Below the pieces are notes generated by a model. The model did no database searches. It saw nothing but the letters and a program-made list of their open reading frames with translations, and had not been told where the DNA came from. From Candidatus Borrarchaeota archaeon (GTDB lineage Archaea; Asgardarchaeota; Sifarchaeia; Borrarchaeales; Borrarchaeaceae), in the NCBI GenBank assembly GCA_016840645.1, contig JAEORY010000252.1, positions 1-6,210 on the forward strand: a DNA stretch of 6,210 nucleotides, given 5' to 3'. Both the position numbers and the translations under genes were made by a program. Positions 4,745 through 6,210 of the stretch are shown piece after piece; the stretch's first letter is position 1, and every line of letters starts with the position of its first letter.

Positions 4745-5752
4745 ATGAGAAATAGAATAAGTATTTTTGCCATGTCAGTTTTAAGTGTTTTCACTTTTAG
4801 TTTGACAAACGTAAAAGCTTTAACAATTTTTGATAATGGACAATACAATTTAATCGATTATACGATTGCAGATAACATTGAAATATATAATAGCACTCAA
4901 GGAGAGAGTACCAAGGTTGATATAAGCGGAAGTGTAGGTCAGTGGGATTATAGTAATGGTTATACTCTTGAGGGTGGCTATGTTGATGTTTATGATAGTA
5001 GTGAGGTTTGGCTTTCTGGAGCGGATATAGAGGGAGGGATAAATGCCTATGATAATAGTTCTGTGTATATTACCGATTGCGATTTATTTCGCTTAATCCC
5101 TCCAGATCCTCCCGTATATCTTAAGGGTAGTGTAAACTCGACAATATATATGAGCGGAGGACGTGTAGAACAATTACAAAGTGACGGTTTTGTCGAAATT
5201 ACCGAAGGTAGTGTTGGTAGTTTTTATTCAACCTTACAATCATATGTTAACGGTGTTCTGAATATGAGCGGCGGTACTATATATGGAGATGGAGTGGATG
5301 ATGGATTAAGAATCGGTGGGACGGCTTATGTATCCGGAGGAACAATAGGTCGGATGGATAATTATGGTGAGCTTTATGTTACAGGCGGAACTTTTGACTA
5401 TCTTTTTGCTAGCAGAGAAACATTAATTTCAGGCGGTGAATTTGGATTTATAGCGGCTCTAGGTGAAACTATTATAGCAGGTGGTCAATTTTACGAAATA
5501 GAACTTTGGGATACCTTAATCATAAGAGGTTCTGAATTTTCTATTGATGGAACACCGGTAAAAGACGGCACATTTATTTTCGATGGTGAAACTGATGATG
5601 TTGAAATTTCTTGCATATTAGCTAGCAATGAAAGTTTTAGTCAAACAATACAGGGATATGAAAATTCTATGATTATTCTTGAGGCTGTCCCTGAACCCAG
5701 CACCATAGCGCTTTTAAGCCTTGGCATATTGTTTATAAGAAAAAGAAGATGA
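4745..5752 (+). CDS. PEP-CTERM sorting domain protein with beta-solenoid repeats
   Basis: A protein of 335 residues. The start is supported by AAGGAG (4731-4736), 8 bases upstream. Residues 1-25 are a signal peptide (MRNRISIFAM, hydrophobic core, cleavage after NVKA). The C-terminus has VPEPSTIALL at 315-324, a short hydrophobic segment (SLGILFI) and RKRR: the PEP-CTERM signal, cut and anchored by an exosortase, which is not encoded here. The middle is rich in Gly, Ser, Asp and aromatic residues. Turns of the form (V/I)xGG(T/E/Q)(F/I) recur at 136, 174, 196, 212, 228 and 244, with a variant at 260 (IRGSEF). The last five are exactly 16 residues apart, which points to a solenoid of parallel strands. 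Two looser turns (80-97 and 99-115) precede them. No catalytic motif is evident, so a surface or matrix structural role is likely. It forms an operon with the SUMF1 gene 21 bases downstream. Confidence 0.85.
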   Translation: MRNRISIFAMSVLSVFTFSLTNVKALTIFDNGQYNLIDYTIADNIEIYNSTQGESTKVDISGSVGQWDYSNGYTLEGGYVDVYDSSEVWLSGADIEGGINAYDNSSVYITDCDLFRLIPPDPPVYLKGSVNSTIYMSGGRVEQLQSDGFVEITEGSVGSFYSTLQSYVNGVLNMSGGTIYGDGVDDGLRIGGTAYVSGGTIGRMDNYGELYVTGGTFDYLFASRETLISGGEFGFIAALGETIIAGGQFYEIELWDTLIIRGSEFSIDGTPVKDGTFIFDGETDDVEISCILASNESFSQTIQGYENSMIILEAVPEPSTIALLSLGILFIRKRR

Positions 5753-5773
5753 TTTTTAGAAAGGAAAAGAGAG

Positions 5774-6210
5774 ATGAGAAAGAATCTTATTACATTTATG
5801 GTTTGTTTAATTATATTGATGAATGTTGCTTCGGCGGACCTCATCAGGGGGATTGATATCGATTTTGTAACCATCGGTAATGCTGGTAATCCTGGTGATA
5901 CGAGAATAGATTATCCTGATAGCGCAGAACCATACGGTTGCGGTGCAGTTGATTATATCTACAAAATCGGCAAATTTGAGATAACCAATGGCCAGTGGGA
6001 TGCGTTTGTCTCAGCGGCAGGCACACCGACCGGCAATCCGAGCACTGCTTATGATGAAAGTAGCCACTGGACCGGCACGGATGTTCCAACCACTATGAGC
6101 TGGTATGAAGCAGCACAGTTCTGCAATTATCTTACAAGCGGCGACAAGAGTCAGGGTGCGTATCTGTTCAGCGGCAATAACAACAACCCTGGTGATTATC
6201 TTGGCATCGA
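5774..6210 (+). CDS. Secreted SUMF1/formylglycine-generating-enzyme-fold protein (3' truncated by window)
   Basis: The first 145 residues are present and the frame runs off the window. The start has the site AAGGAAAAGAG (5761-5771). Residues 1-21 are a signal peptide (MRKNLITFMV, hydrophobic core, cleavage after NVASA). The body opens with IDIDFVTIGNAGNPGD (27-42), then YIYKIGKFEITNGQWDAFVS (61-80), the typical 'Y.I.k.EVTN.qw..Fv' start of the SUMF1 fold. It continues with VPTTMSWYEAAQFCNYL (104-120), matching the family's 'PV..vsW.eA..fcnwL'. Such proteins with a signal peptide and no sulfatase partner are common in Planctomycetota, often with a PEP-CTERM tail; here the tail cannot be seen. 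Formylglycine-generating activity depends on copper-binding cysteines in the second half of the domain, outside the window, so enzyme activity cannot be claimed. Codon and GC use is richer than in the genes to the left. Confidence 0.88.
   Translation, partial: MRKNLITFMVCLIILMNVASADLIRGIDIDFVTIGNAGNPGDTRIDYPDSAEPYGCGAVDYIYKIGKFEITNGQWDAFVSAAGTPTGNPSTAYDESSHWTGTDVPTTMSWYEAAQFCNYLTSGDKSQGAYLFSGNNNNPGDYLGI

Noticed and set aside
5641..6089. Two minus-strand frames over the PEP-CTERM end and the SUMF1 gene
   Set aside because: They are shadows of two well-supported plus-strand genes; the composition, rich in His, Arg, Cys and Gln, is typical of antisense reading.

Overview
The window looks like an accessory stretch of an AT-rich genome from the Planctomycetota, most likely the Phycisphaerae/Sedimentisphaerales side, or another PVC-group bacterium. 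The main reasons are the PEP-CTERM protein with a short sorting tail, the SUMF1-type secreted protein directly behind it, the DUF6868-like and GxxExxY proteins, and an intergenic region full of short G/A-rich repeats. This placement is inference; no ribosomal or core gene is present.

Layout. Bases 1-131 hold the 3' end of a GxxExxY-family gene. Bases 132-580 carry no gene but contain short tandem arrays in succession: 9-mers, a hairpin-rich block, G/A-rich 7-mers, A-rich 7-mers and 8-mers. A minus-strand gene (581-1198) encodes an anchored protein with a large domain outside the membrane. It diverges from a small two-helix membrane protein of the DUF6868 type (1423-1665), and the gap between them holds a promoter candidate on each strand. 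An orphan SUKH (SMI1/KNR4) immunity-type gene follows (1731-2288), then a compact stem-loop and the frameshifted 3' remnant of an unidentified gene (2311-2510). Next comes an unrecognised secreted helical protein (2563-3519) and a convincing intrinsic terminator.

Bases 3696-4475 encode a protein whose C-terminal half matches the back half of ORF6N phage-type regulators, while its N-terminal half is unrelated to the normal ORF6N start. It ends in an extremely basic tail. After a weak hairpin, a strong sigma70-type promoter (4609-4637) drives a leader that contains a 15-codon open frame with its own ribosome binding site. Behind it is a probable operon of a PEP-CTERM surface protein (4745-5752) and a secreted SUMF1-fold protein (5774 to the window end).

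How it fits together. The left and middle parts look like a turnover zone: orphan immunity gene, gene remnant, chimeric phage-type regulator and repeat arrays. The right end looks like a functional export unit. The PEP-CTERM protein should be exported by Sec and processed by an exosortase encoded elsewhere, and the SUMF1 protein is exported too. I do not see a complete new defence or mobile system. The best candidates for something undescribed are the leader peptide of the PEP-CTERM operon, the 16-residue solenoid of that protein, and the chimeric ORF6N protein.
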